DNA of 52,461 bases from Peptostreptococcaceae bacterium (GTDB lineage: Bacteria; Bacillota; Clostridia; Peptostreptococcales; Filifactoraceae), in assembly GCA_030532905.1 (NCBI GenBank), contig JAUNKE010000005.1, forward strand, positions 1 through 52,461, in the 5' to 3' direction. A program made the translations under genes and the position numbers. The notes under the pieces are model-generated. The model was not told the origin of the DNA and did no database searches. It saw only the letters and a list, made by a program, of their open reading frames with translations. Of this stretch, positions 42,350 to 52,368 are shown piece by piece. Numbering within the stretch: position 1 is the stretch's first letter; each line of letters opens with the position of its first letter.

Positions 42350-43720
42350 TTAGCCTAATTCCTCCGGATAATTGTAGTTGATTTTACTCAATCCGTCGAT
42401 GTCGCTGTTCGCATCAAATGTCGGCTTAAAGCTTATTTTTTTATCTTGATATTGTATGGTGACGGTGTCAAATTCATCACTTTTACCAATCAATACGCTA
42501 TCATCTCTCACTTGGTAAGATATTTTTCCGTTCTTGCTCAATGTGACGGTGGTGCCATAGTATTTCGGTAGGATGATCATCGCTCCTTTTCGACTCGGAA
42601 AAATGGTGTATAGTTGTCAGTCTCGTGTCGAAGTTTCCCAAAAATTACTTTGCAGATTGTAATACATTTGCTCGTCCATAGCTCCATAGGTCACATGGCC
42701 GGCAATGGTATCTTCTTTTTCTTCCTTCTCCACCTGTGCATAGTTTAGCTGCAATATCCCGTTTTTGTCCGATAAAGGAAGTACCGTCGTATTTGTTTTT
42801 TCTCCTTCCTTTGGGAGAAACATCTTGTCTTGCAGTTTGAGTGTATGATTTTCCAAAGAATAGATATTTATCCCATAGTATTGATGAAAATTTAAATTGA
42901 AATCTCGTATGAAATATGGATATTCGTCTATTTCCGTTACATATTCGCTAATCGGTTTTGGGAGTCGGTAGCCGTTCTTCTCCTGACCGGCATAGTCCAC
43001 CAATGTTTTTCTAAAATCTTTCGGTTCTTCAACATAATCCGACTCTTCCAATTCATAGGTTGCATCAAAAGGAATGCCGGATTCCAAGTAAGAATCGGTA
43101 TCGAGCAGCCATTGTCCGTTCTCATAATGAAGCACGATTTTCCCTTCCTGTGTAAAAGAAGCGCTGGTGGCTTTTGCATAAACAACGATTCGATCTTCAC
43201 TTTGATAGCCGACCTCTAAATTTTCCATATCCCATTTCAAATAAAATGCTCGCGGTGGATCTAAGCCCTCTAAAATATGAGTGTATAACTTTCCATCTTT
43301 TTCTGCAAATCTTGCGAAGTTACCGGCGACGGTCGCTCTGTAGTTTTGGGAAATCATTCGTTGTGTGAAAGTTTCCTCCAACATTTTCTCTATGTCCGAA
43401 ACGGTTTTTACTTCTTCGTCTTTTACAAGATGATAAGTCTGCGGATACTCTCCTATTTTTAAATCGATTGATTGGCTCTTATCGATTCCAAGTCCGTCCG
43501 CCCAAAAAATTTTTGTCACTCGTTCCGCTTTCAAAAGCCTATCTTGAATCAATGTTTTGATTTCCCGCTCGTCCATCGGCTTGAATTCTTTTTGCACCGA
43601 GTCGGTTGTTTCTTGTTCCGGTGGATTGGTTGTTGATTTTTCATCGGGAGTATTCGGCTTGCAACCGGTGATGAGCAAAATTCCGATTAGAAACAATATC
43701 CATTTTGTATATTTTTTCAT
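42350..43720 (-). pseudogene. lipoprotein gene interrupted by in-frame UGA
   Basis: Two pieces in the same frame. The first, 43720 to 42617, is a 367-residue lipoprotein (lipobox ITGC at about 17-20). It ends in TGA (42617-42619). The frame stays open on the other side and continues to 42350. The second piece contains ILPKYYGTTVTL, which matches ILIPKYYGSKVNL in the intact paralogue at 43914. The paralogue shows that the region around the TGA is ordinary coding sequence with no Cys. So this is most simply a nonsense mutation in an otherwise intact gene. A selenocysteine here is unlikely. The truncated product lacks about the last 90 residues. The function is unknown. Confidence 0.75.
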
Positions 43721-43913
43721 ATTCTCCTCCTACCAAACGATGATTATCCTTTTTATCATACCACATTTTTGAAATAAGTAAACGACTTCAAAAGTATTGT
43801 AACCGTTTTGTCCTTTCTTTGATTGCGGATTTGTGTTACTATAAAATTATAGATAATTTTACTTTTTTCATCTTTGTTTTGTTATGATGGGTTTAAGGCA
43901 AAAGGAGGTTTTT

Positions 43914-45305
43914 ATGAAGAAGAAATGTCTTTTAATTTTATTGATTTTGTCAGCAATCCTGCTTATCGGATGCACGCCGAGCGAAGAACCGCAGAAGCCG
44001 GATCCACAGGGTGACAATCAAAAGCCTGTGACAAAAATGAGTGATGAGGATGCAAAAAATTTGGCGAAGGATCTCGTTGCGCAGGCTGAAAAAGTGTATG
44101 GGATTATGTATCTGGGTAATTTTGAAGTGGATGAAACGAGCGAGGCTTTTATTCCGGATGAGGATGATTCGGACACTTATTATTTGGCGTCCATCGACGG
44201 AATGAAGAATATTCAGGATTTGGATTCATACATTCATTCGGTTTTCAGCCAAGAGGTCGCAAGCGAATACACTTCTTTGATTTATACGGACAAGCCGATT
44301 TTTATTGAAGCGAGAGAAAATCTTTATTATATCAACAAGAGTGTGCAAAATCCGATGAAACCGGTTTGGGATACTTCGACGGCGAAGGTGGATTTTGAGT
44401 CGAAGGACAGATTGGTCATGACGATGGATGTCGCAACGGAGGACAAGCCGGATGAAAAGTTGCCGGGCAAGGTGGCTTTTGAGCGAGCGGGCGATTCCTG
44501 GAAGCTTGATACGGATGTGATGACGAGTACGGGACTGCCGTATTCGGATTTGAAAATGGCGCGCGGTTTGGATTCTTTGGACAAAAATGCGATGATTGAA
44601 TTTGCGGGCAAGAAGGAGAACGGCTATCGTTTGGACAAGTCGATTGACCAATATATCAGCGAGGTGGATTCCGAGTTTTACAATATTCTCGGTGAGGACG
44701 GCAAAAGAGATATGTATTTTGCACTGAACCTTTATTCCGTTAAGGACGGGGATTTGGTTTTGGAGGACAAGCTTTTCGTTCATCACAAAGGAGAGCGCCC
44801 GATGATTGTTCCGGCGAAGGATGAGAAGGGGATTCTTACTTTGGATTTCAGCGCCAATGCAACGGATCCGAATGCGGATGTGCTTGCCGCGTATGCTCAT
44901 TTCGGTGATTTGGATGATGATGACGATTTGGACAATGATGATTTGCATACCGCAGCGGTTCGTTTCTTGAAAAAGAAAATGATAACGGAGGATTACCGAT
45001 ACAAGATGCTTGATGACGGCGAGGAGCTTTATATTCTCATTCCGAAATATTACGGCAGCAAGGTCAATCTGTATGAATTGGATACTTCGGGTGCGGAGAA
45101 TGTGATTAAGCATCAGCTTGTCGCCGGTGAAAAATCGTTGATTGTAAAAGCGAATCGCAGCGATATTCGTCCGGATACAAAGGTCGTGTTGGAATATGGC
45201 GGAGAGAGTTTGGAATTTTCACCAAGCCTCAGTTTGAAGGATGGAAAACCGATGCCGGTGGAGAAGACGACGATGATAAATTATGACCCTGAAAAAGTGG
45301 AGTAG
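43914..45305 (+). CDS. lipoprotein of unknown function, intact paralogue
   Basis: A 463-residue lipoprotein with a lipobox LIGC (Cys near residue 20) and an acidic Pro-rich linker. The large soluble domain has no family I recognise; it carries an acidic loop (GDLDDDDDLDNDDL). It is about 30 percent identical by eye to the divergent broken gene at 42350, and the pair looks like an old inverted duplication. ATG at 43914 is preferred: AAAGGAGG is five bases upstream, and the frame to 43884 has no site. The two lipoproteins share the 43721-43913 intergenic region. Confidence 0.78.
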   Translation: MKKKCLLILLILSAILLIGCTPSEEPQKPDPQGDNQKPVTKMSDEDAKNLAKDLVAQAEKVYGIMYLGNFEVDETSEAFIPDEDDSDTYYLASIDGMKNIQDLDSYIHSVFSQEVASEYTSLIYTDKPIFIEARENLYYINKSVQNPMKPVWDTSTAKVDFESKDRLVMTMDVATEDKPDEKLPGKVAFERAGDSWKLDTDVMTSTGLPYSDLKMARGLDSLDKNAMIEFAGKKENGYRLDKSIDQYISEVDSEFYNILGEDGKRDMYFALNLYSVKDGDLVLEDKLFVHHKGERPMIVPAKDEKGILTLDFSANATDPNADVLAAYAHFGDLDDDDDLDNDDLHTAAVRFLKKKMITEDYRYKMLDDGEELYILIPKYYGSKVNLYELDTSGAENVIKHQLVAGEKSLIVKANRSDIRPDTKVVLEYGGESLEFSPSLSLKDGKPMPVEKTTMINYDPEKVE

Positions 45306-45326
45306 GGGAATTTGAATTTTGACAGT

Positions 45327-45407
45327 AAAAAGGGCTGTTGCAGAATGGGTTTTGTTCTGCATCAGCCCTTAAAAAATGGCATATTCGTAAGAGTAGCCAT
45401 TTTTTGT
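45327..45407. terminator. two nested terminators between convergent genes
   Basis: AAGGGCTG (about 45330-45337) pairs with CAGCCCTT (45363-45370), with inner GCAGAA/TTCTGC pairs; its minus-strand tail (TTTTT) suits the pdxK-side transcript. AAAAAATGGC (45371-45380) pairs with GCCATTTTTT (45396-45405) and terminates the plus-strand lipoprotein transcript. Confidence 0.75.
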
Positions 45408-45509
45408 TTATGAGTTTGATTTGAAAACGAAAAAGCGATTTGGATTTCGAATTTGCAAAATCGGATTGGATTTTTTGACATCCATTTGCTTTTTGTGATT
45501 TGTTTTTTG

Positions 45510-46373
45510 TTATTTGATTTCGTCAAATTTGCCCAATCTTTGAATGAGCCATGGAATATTTTTCTCAAAGCAGGTGCCGAATCGTCGCGGCAGATTGAGC
45601 TCTTTGGTCATCTGAATCGTCTTTTGTGTAAATTCGGTCGCAATGTCGGTGCTGTGTTGCAAATTTTTTCCGCTGAGCAGGCTTCCCGTCAACACGCTTG
45701 TAAAAATATCGCCGGTTCCGTAGTAATGGTCGTCAATTTTTTCCCGCTCAAAGTAGTCCAAATTTTTTCCGTCAAAACTCGCGGCTCCGTAATAGCCCGC
45801 TTTGCTGCTGACTCCGGTGAGCACGATGGATTTTTTGCCGATTTTTTCATAGAGACGATGAATGATGTCGGCGATGTATTCTTTGTCATCGTATCGATTC
45901 CGATATTCTTCGCCCAAGAGCAGAACCGCTTCGGTCAGATTGGGCAGGATGACACCGGCTCGATTGCACAATCGGCGCATAGCTTCGACCATCGTCTCGC
46001 CGAATCCGGAGTACAGTTTGCCATGATCCGCCATCGCGGGATCGACGATGATGAGTGCTTCTTCTTTTGCCAATTCGAGTGCGGACAAAATAATTTGTAT
46101 TTGCTCGGGCGATCCGAGATAGCCGGTCTGAATCGCGTCGAATCGGACGGGCAGACTTTGCCAATGCTCGATGGTGCCGTGCATCTGCTCGCTCAAATCC
46201 CAAAATCGAAAGCCTTCAAATTCGGCGGGGTGCGTCGAGAGTAGGGCGGTCGGCAGGCAAGATACATTGATGCCGACGCTTGCCAAAATCGGCAACGCGA
46301 CGGTCATGGAAATTCGTCCAATCGATGAGATATCCTGAATCACTAGGGTATGTTTCTGCAAATTGTTTTTCAT
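45510..46373 (-). CDS. pdxK: pyridoxal/pyridoxamine kinase
   Basis: A ribokinase-fold enzyme of 287 residues. The N-terminal IQDISSIGRIS and the C-terminal catalytic segment YGTGDIFTSVL (base Asp) fit the PdxK/PdxY family, which makes pyridoxal 5'-phosphate from pyridoxal or related vitamers in the salvage path. The symbol pdxK is a family-level call; PdxY is also possible. ATG at 46373 has AAGGAG four bases upstream, and that site overlaps the yycI stop codon. The tight spacing puts it in the yycHI operon. Confidence 0.83.
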   Translation of the reverse strand: MKNNLQKHTLVIQDISSIGRISMTVALPILASVGINVSCLPTALLSTHPAEFEGFRFWDLSEQMHGTIEHWQSLPVRFDAIQTGYLGSPEQIQIILSALELAKEEALIIVDPAMADHGKLYSGFGETMVEAMRRLCNRAGVILPNLTEAVLLLGEEYRNRYDDKEYIADIIHRLYEKIGKKSIVLTGVSSKAGYYGAASFDGKNLDYFEREKIDDHYYGTGDIFTSVLTGSLLSGKNLQHSTDIATEFTQKTIQMTKELNLPRRFGTCFEKNIPWLIQRLGKFDEIK

Positions 46374-46381
46374 ACAACTCC

Positions 46382-47179
46382 TTAATATTTGAAAGCGGAT
46401 ACATAAACCACTTTGCCGGTGTCGGTGATGATGCGCCAATGCGGAAAGGCTCGCGCGTTTTTTACTTTGTATAATTCTTCATCGGACAAATCGAAATAGT
46501 AAATGAAGTCGATGGCGATGATTTTGTCTCCTTCGCTGAGGCTTGGTAGGGCGTTGAGCACTCCTTCGACGGATGTGGTGCTTCTTTTTCCGTTTTCGAC
46601 ATTTTGGCGCGGATGTATCGCGATTGCGGAGATAGTCACCGAGCCTTCGTCAAATACGAATTCCACATAGCTGTCCTCGAAGATTCGATTGTCGATTACC
46701 GGATTATAAATCAATAGGCTGTCTTGATTTTTGAATTTAAGATTGTAGCCATGGCCGGCAAAGTAGATTGCCAAAAATTCTTCGGCGAATTTTTTTCGAT
46801 TGTCGGCATCGCTGATATTAAATTTTTTTCCGTTGAGCATCGGTATTTTTTGCTGCTTGATTTGCAGTTCAATTTTTTTGTTGTTTTCAAGTATTTTGGT
46901 TTCGGGAAAATCCTCAAAAAGCTTGGGATGTGATTCCTGATTGATGTCTTCATACTCGACATTGATAACGCCTACATTGTATATGTTGCGCGGCAATTCG
47001 GTCGCCAATTCGATGCCTTCTTTTTGTAAAATATTATCAAAATCTCGGAGCGAATCTCTCGAAAAATACGGATTATCGATGGATACATTGTTGTTGTGCG
47101 CAAAGATGCTGATTAACAAAATGATGTTCATCGCGGCGAGCATGATGATAATATATTTTTTTGCTTTGTACCAATCCAT
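46382..47179 (-). CDS. yycI: YycI, regulator of the WalK sensor kinase
   Basis: A 265-residue protein. Residues 1-25 (MDWYKAKKYIIIMLAAMNII) form the conserved N-terminal start and membrane anchor of YycI; the rest is extracytoplasmic with two similar halves. YycI works with YycH to hold the WalK sensor kinase in check. ATG at 47179 overlaps the yycH stop codon as TAATG. No walR or walK gene is in the window. Confidence 0.83.
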   Translation of the reverse strand: MDWYKAKKYIIIMLAAMNIILLISIFAHNNNVSIDNPYFSRDSLRDFDNILQKEGIELATELPRNIYNVGVINVEYEDINQESHPKLFEDFPETKILENNKKIELQIKQQKIPMLNGKKFNISDADNRKKFAEEFLAIYFAGHGYNLKFKNQDSLLIYNPVIDNRIFEDSYVEFVFDEGSVTISAIAIHPRQNVENGKRSTTSVEGVLNALPSLSEGDKIIAIDFIYYFDLSDEELYKVKNARAFPHWRIITDTGKVVYVSAFKY

Positions 47180-48507
47180 TAGAGAATCACCTCCGCATCT
47201 TCGATTTTGAAGAAGAATGTCGTTTTGCCGATAACCATTCGATAGCAAGCGATGTAGTTATAATCTTTTGAGTAGGTGTAGGCATATTCAACGGAATGGA
47301 TTTTGTCAAACAGCTCGGAAGTGCTTTTGAACGGCTCTTTTTGTTTGATGTAGTCCAAATTATTTTCCAAAATCAACACGATGGCATTCTCGCCGAAGGA
47401 CAGACTGTTATCCACCGGAATGGTCGGGGTGCGGAAGATTCCTTCGAGCGAATAGACTCGATTATTGATGACGACGACTTTTATGAAAGCTTTGTCATCT
47501 TTGAGTGAAACGCGTATCCCGTCGATTCGTCTGGTGACGCTGACTTCGTATCCGGTATGGTGGTCGGATTTGTATTCGCTGACCTTTTCGACAACATAGC
47601 TGGCTTCATCGACCGAAAGTGCATCGACAAATTGCATCGCAATGCTCATGGCATCGGATTTGGATGTTCGTTTTTTTCCGGATTCCGCATCTTTGTTGTA
47701 ATAAAAGACTTTTCCCTCGGGTGAGATTTTGATGATTTCGCGTCCGAAGTCGTAGGTGACGATGGTGGAGCCGTCTATCTCGGAAATTTTGTTGGCGACA
47801 TCATATTTGGAACCGAGCACCGCGCGGATGGCGTTGTCGGTATTGTTTTCGTTGAACATACTTGTCGTCACATACGAAGGCAGATGGGCTTCGTCCGAAA
47901 TCGGCACATCGCTTATCGTCAGCTCCGGAAATCTATCACTGAGTGAATAATATTTTGTGTAACCTAAATTAACCAAACTGTCGAAGTTGGGTAAAGTATT
48001 GATTTGCGGATTTTCAATTCGATAATTTCGATTGTCATTGGTCTTAATGTAGATGGATGTATCGTAGGTTTGCGGTATGAGTATCTCATAGATATCCTTA
48101 AACTCTCCGATGCTGCCGTCCTCCAAAAAAAGACTCCCGTACAGGAGTCTTTGGTCAATTGCAGGTTCAAAATTAAGCTGTATGCTTCGGGACTTCTTTT
48201 GCTCCCGATATTCCGCTTCATGCAGCGGAACAATCGCGGTCTTTTGTTGAATCGCCTCTTCCAAAACTCGTGCGACATCGGCATAGTAAAATCCGCCTTT
48301 GTCCAAAATCTTGGTCGAGTTGCCGGTGCCCAATCGCAATATAATGGAGTTGGGTCTTACGGAATATCGAAGTACCGATTTATTATCCAGGGTTGTGACC
48401 GTGGATGTATCCGTTGATACGAACAGCTCAAATCGAATGGATAGCAGTATGAGAGAACTGGATACCAATAAAAATATCAAGATATTTTGAATCCGTCCCT
48501 TATTCAT
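47179..48507 (-). CDS. yycH: YycH, regulator of the WalK sensor kinase
   Basis: A 442-residue protein with a short N-terminal anchor (residues 7-24) and a long extracytoplasmic part, the YycH plan. It contains the segments SVVSDR-like YSLSDRFPELTISDVPIS and VVINNRVYSLEG. It pairs with YycI to repress WalK signalling and so cell-wall hydrolase genes. GCAAGGAG-type sequence precedes the ATG. It sits 12 bases after the small secreted protein gene. Confidence 0.83.
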   Translation of the reverse strand: MNKGRIQNILIFLLVSSSLILLSIRFELFVSTDTSTVTTLDNKSVLRYSVRPNSIILRLGTGNSTKILDKGGFYYADVARVLEEAIQQKTAIVPLHEAEYREQKKSRSIQLNFEPAIDQRLLYGSLFLEDGSIGEFKDIYEILIPQTYDTSIYIKTNDNRNYRIENPQINTLPNFDSLVNLGYTKYYSLSDRFPELTISDVPISDEAHLPSYVTTSMFNENNTDNAIRAVLGSKYDVANKISEIDGSTIVTYDFGREIIKISPEGKVFYYNKDAESGKKRTSKSDAMSIAMQFVDALSVDEASYVVEKVSEYKSDHHTGYEVSVTRRIDGIRVSLKDDKAFIKVVVINNRVYSLEGIFRTPTIPVDNSLSFGENAIVLILENNLDYIKQKEPFKSTSELFDKIHSVEYAYTYSKDYNYIACYRMVIGKTTFFFKIEDAEVIL

Positions 48508-48519
48508 AATTGCTCCTTG

Positions 48520-49059
48520 CTATTTTGTTTTTGCCGGAGTCAGTTTGCTTGCTTCTAAAGATTTTTTGACCTCCTTGTCATCTGAAAAGCGAACCAACCG
48601 ATAATCCCAAGTGGTCGATTCTCCACGCTTCAGCTCCAAAACAATAAAAGTATCTTTTGAAACAACTGCTTCTTTCGGCGATTTTTGTGAAGTGTCTTTG
48701 AGCGACAATTCTTTTGTAAATACGCCCAAAGGTCCAATCTTCAGCTCCACGCTCTTGCCCATTTGAACATAGGAATCGCCGTCTCTTTTATACAAAGTGA
48801 TGGTGACTCGGTCATTTTCTCTTCCTTTGCCCGATACTACAAGAGCATCATTTACGGTATTTAATGTAAAGTCTTTCGGTTTATTGATAAATCCTTTTTC
48901 AACATTGATGGTTTCCGCGATGTCTTCAACATCTTTAACGGAAATAGACTTCGCTTCATCCTTTTTTGAATCTTCCTTTTTCGGATTCGCAAAGCCGTTC
49001 ATTGTTGTAGATATTATGATTGCAATTAAAAATACAAATAAAACGCTACGCTTTTTCAT
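48520..49059 (-). CDS. secreted protein of unknown function, first gene of the yycHI operon
   Basis: A 179-residue exported protein. The signal peptide ends near residue 24 (GFANP), followed by a Lys/Asp/Glu-rich linker and one beta-rich domain (RVTITLYKRDGDSYVQMGKS). No family I recognise. It replaces walRK in the usual order walR-walK-yycH-yycI. A GGAGG-rich site lies before the ATG. Its promoter has an exact WalR box in place of a -35 sequence. Confidence 0.75.
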   Translation of the reverse strand: MKKRSVLFVFLIAIIISTTMNGFANPKKEDSKKDEAKSISVKDVEDIAETINVEKGFINKPKDFTLNTVNDALVVSGKGRENDRVTITLYKRDGDSYVQMGKSVELKIGPLGVFTKELSLKDTSQKSPKEAVVSKDTFIVLELKRGESTTWDYRLVRFSDDKEVKKSLEASKLTPAKTK

Positions 49060-49097
49060 TTTCTCCTCCTTTCCCAGATTTCCCTTTTGATAAACTC

Positions 49098-49130
49098 ATT
49101 ATATCGACCCAATATTACAGTTTTGTTACA
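49098..49130 (-). promoter_or_regulatory. yycHI operon promoter with exact WalR box
   Basis: On the minus strand, TGTAAC-AAAAC-TGTAAT (49114-49130) matches TGTWAH-N5-TGTWAH exactly, 10 bases before TATAAT (49098-49103). There is no -35 hexamer, which suits activator-dependent use. Positive control of yycHI by WalR would make a feedback loop. Confidence 0.68.
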
Positions 49131-49228
49131 TTAAAATTAAAACTGTTTAACATTTTGTTACCTTTTTTCTACACATTATTATATCATATTCGAGATGAAT
49201 TTGAAGTCATTTTTCGTATTTTTTCTCT

Positions 49229-50773
<1,545 letters not shown>

Positions 50774-50860
50774 TTACCGGTTCATAGCTCGAATTTTGTT
50801 ATCGTTTTTATTTCGCTTCTTTTGCTCAAAATTTTTTCTCTAAATTCGTCCGCGTGTCCG

Positions 50861-50904
50861 AATGTTCTTTTGAACATTATATATTTCTGAAAATCTCATG
50901 TCAA
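50861..50904 (-). promoter_or_regulatory. glpK promoter with inverted repeat
   Basis: On the minus strand, TTGACA (50899-50904), a 17-bp spacer and TATAAT (50876-50881). AATGTTC (50861-50867) and GAACATT (50872-50878) form a perfect 7-bp dyad over the start of transcription, a candidate operator. Confidence 0.6.
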
Positions 50905-50959
50905 TTAACGAGCAATTCGGATTTCGGATGGAATTTTTATCAAAATTTCGTAAAAACTC

Positions 50960-50988
50960 TTGACATTTTTCGGTTTCGGGTTTATGAT
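50960..50988 (+). promoter_or_regulatory. promoter of the T-box leader
   Basis: TTGACA (50960-50965), a 17-bp spacer and TATGAT (50983-50988), divergent from the glpK promoter. Confidence 0.75.
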
Positions 50989-50994
50989 TGTAAA

Positions 50995-51275
50995 AAATAT
51001 TTGTCGTAGAGCGAAAGCAAGTAGGGTAAATGAAGCTTTCAGAGAGTCAACGGTTGGTGTAAGTTGGCAGTGGAGTTTATGTGAATGGGTTCGTGAGATT
51101 GTTTGGTGAAGTAAGTAGCCGAGCAGGTGTTCCTCACCTTATAGGGGTAGGGTATGTTAGTACCTGAAGAGAGAATCTTTCAGATATTAACTGCTTTTGC
51201 AGTTATTTTTGTTTCGATTGAATTAGGATGGCACCGCGAGTAATCGTTCCTGAACGGGATGATGCTCGCTTTTTT
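50995..51275 (+). promoter_or_regulatory. T-box riboswitch, tryptophan-specific
   Basis: A leader of about 280 nt. The T-box core AGGATGGCACCGCG (51226-51239) is followed by a terminator, GCGAG ... CTCGC (51236-51269) with a T run. A stem III-like hairpin, AACTGC with GCAGTT (51189-51204), lies before it. In stem I, the segment GTGAATGGGTTCG at 51081-51093 puts TGG (51086-51088) in the specifier position, the Trp codon. Uncharged tRNA-Trp should therefore switch on the transporter behind it. The region 51276-51455 holds only the leader end and the ribosome-binding site. Confidence 0.9.
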
Positions 51276-51455
51276 ATTTTATAAACTTTTTTGTTCTGTT
51301 TTGAGTTAAAAGGTTTTGCTGCTCGCTGCGTACTCGACTCGGTGTGGAAAATCGAACTTTCCTGTCGCTCTGCAATTTTGTCGGAAAAAAATTTTATTTT
51401 GTTATCGGCGTATGGAAGGAAAGTTTTGTTTATCGTTACGATTAAGGAGGTTGTT

Positions 51456-52013
51456 ATGAAAAATTTAGTTGGTTCGGAAAATGTTTATAAGGTTTCCAAA
51501 AGTAATTCCGATTTCAGCACGAAGTCGCTGGCTCTTTCGGGTGTGTTGATTGCAATCGGTTTTGTGCTCCATTCGATTGTGCCGCCGCTTTTCTTCGGAA
51601 TCAAGCCGGATTTTCTGCTCGCCTGTCTGTTTGTCGCCGTCGCATCGAGCGGTAATTTTAAGAATGTACTGACCGCAGGTATCGTTGCGGGCATCATTTC
51701 GGCTTTGACGACTAATTTCCCCGCCGGTCAAATTCCGTCACTTTTTGACAAGACGATTTCGGCAGTTGCGGTTTATTTTCTGTTGATGTTGATGCCGAAA
51801 TTTTCATCTTTACAGCAGATTTTTGTTTTTGGAGCCATCACCTTTGTCGGTACGATTATAAGCGGCATGGTTTTTCTCGGCAGCGCCTTTGCCATCGCCG
51901 GTCTGCCCGCTCCGTTTTTGAGCTTGGTCGTCGGAATTGTATTACCGACCGCTTTAGTTAATGTATTCTTCGGCATGCTGATGTTCAAAATCCAAAGATG
52001 CTTCGTTCGATAG
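51456..52013 (+). CDS. trpP: tryptophan transporter TrpP family
   Basis: A 185-residue protein with about five or six membrane helices, matching the TrpP (YhaG) family size and pattern: STKSLALSGVLIAIGFVLHS at the N terminus, then FFGIKPDFLLACLFVAVAS. It should import tryptophan. The frame is open from 51291 but AAGGAGG lies six bases before ATG 51456. The T-box leader with a Trp specifier supports the assignment. Confidence 0.87.
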   Translation: MKNLVGSENVYKVSKSNSDFSTKSLALSGVLIAIGFVLHSIVPPLFFGIKPDFLLACLFVAVASSGNFKNVLTAGIVAGIISALTTNFPAGQIPSLFDKTISAVAVYFLLMLMPKFSSLQQIFVFGAITFVGTIISGMVFLGSAFAIAGLPAPFLSLVVGIVLPTALVNVFFGMLMFKIQRCFVR

Positions 52014-52368
52014 CAATCGAGAACGGAAAGAAAATCAGGTTTGAAGCCGGAATAAAGATGCAGAAATTAACATGGATTTCAAATCAGGAATGCAATATTT
52101 GGAATCGCAATGCTGATTAAAAAACAAAAATTCAAAAATAGAAATCCCAACACCGATTAAAAATCAGAATTTGAAATCCTAAGTTCTAAAACAAATGAAG
52201 TCGCAATGTAATATTCAAAATGAATATTTGAATTCCAAAATTCAACGAACAAAATCATATCATTAACATTGAAAGTGGTGAAGAATATAATAATAAGTTA
52301 GAAAAACAGAATATGATGCGGATTTGCTTTGCATTAAGCAAATTATAGGTTATCTGAGAGTGATATAA
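52014..52368. other. AT-rich gene-free stretch
   Basis: The 52014-52250 part shows degenerate internal repeats of GATTAAAAA-CARAATT type and no ribosome-binding site or codon pattern. The 52323-52345 part has TTTGCTT and AAGCAAA (inverted 7-bp arms) that may lie near a promoter. No gene is supported. Confidence 0.5.

Noticed and set aside
42600-42619. Selenocysteine at the UGA of the interrupted lipoprotein
   Set aside because: A weak AT-rich hairpin can be drawn after it, but the aligned region of the paralogue has no Cys and there is no U-x-x-C pattern, so a nonsense mutation is more likely.
44226-45113. Minus-strand frame of 295 codons inside the lipoprotein gene
   Set aside because: Ile/Arg-rich shadow without a ribosome-binding site; the plus-strand frame has a lipobox and a paralogue.
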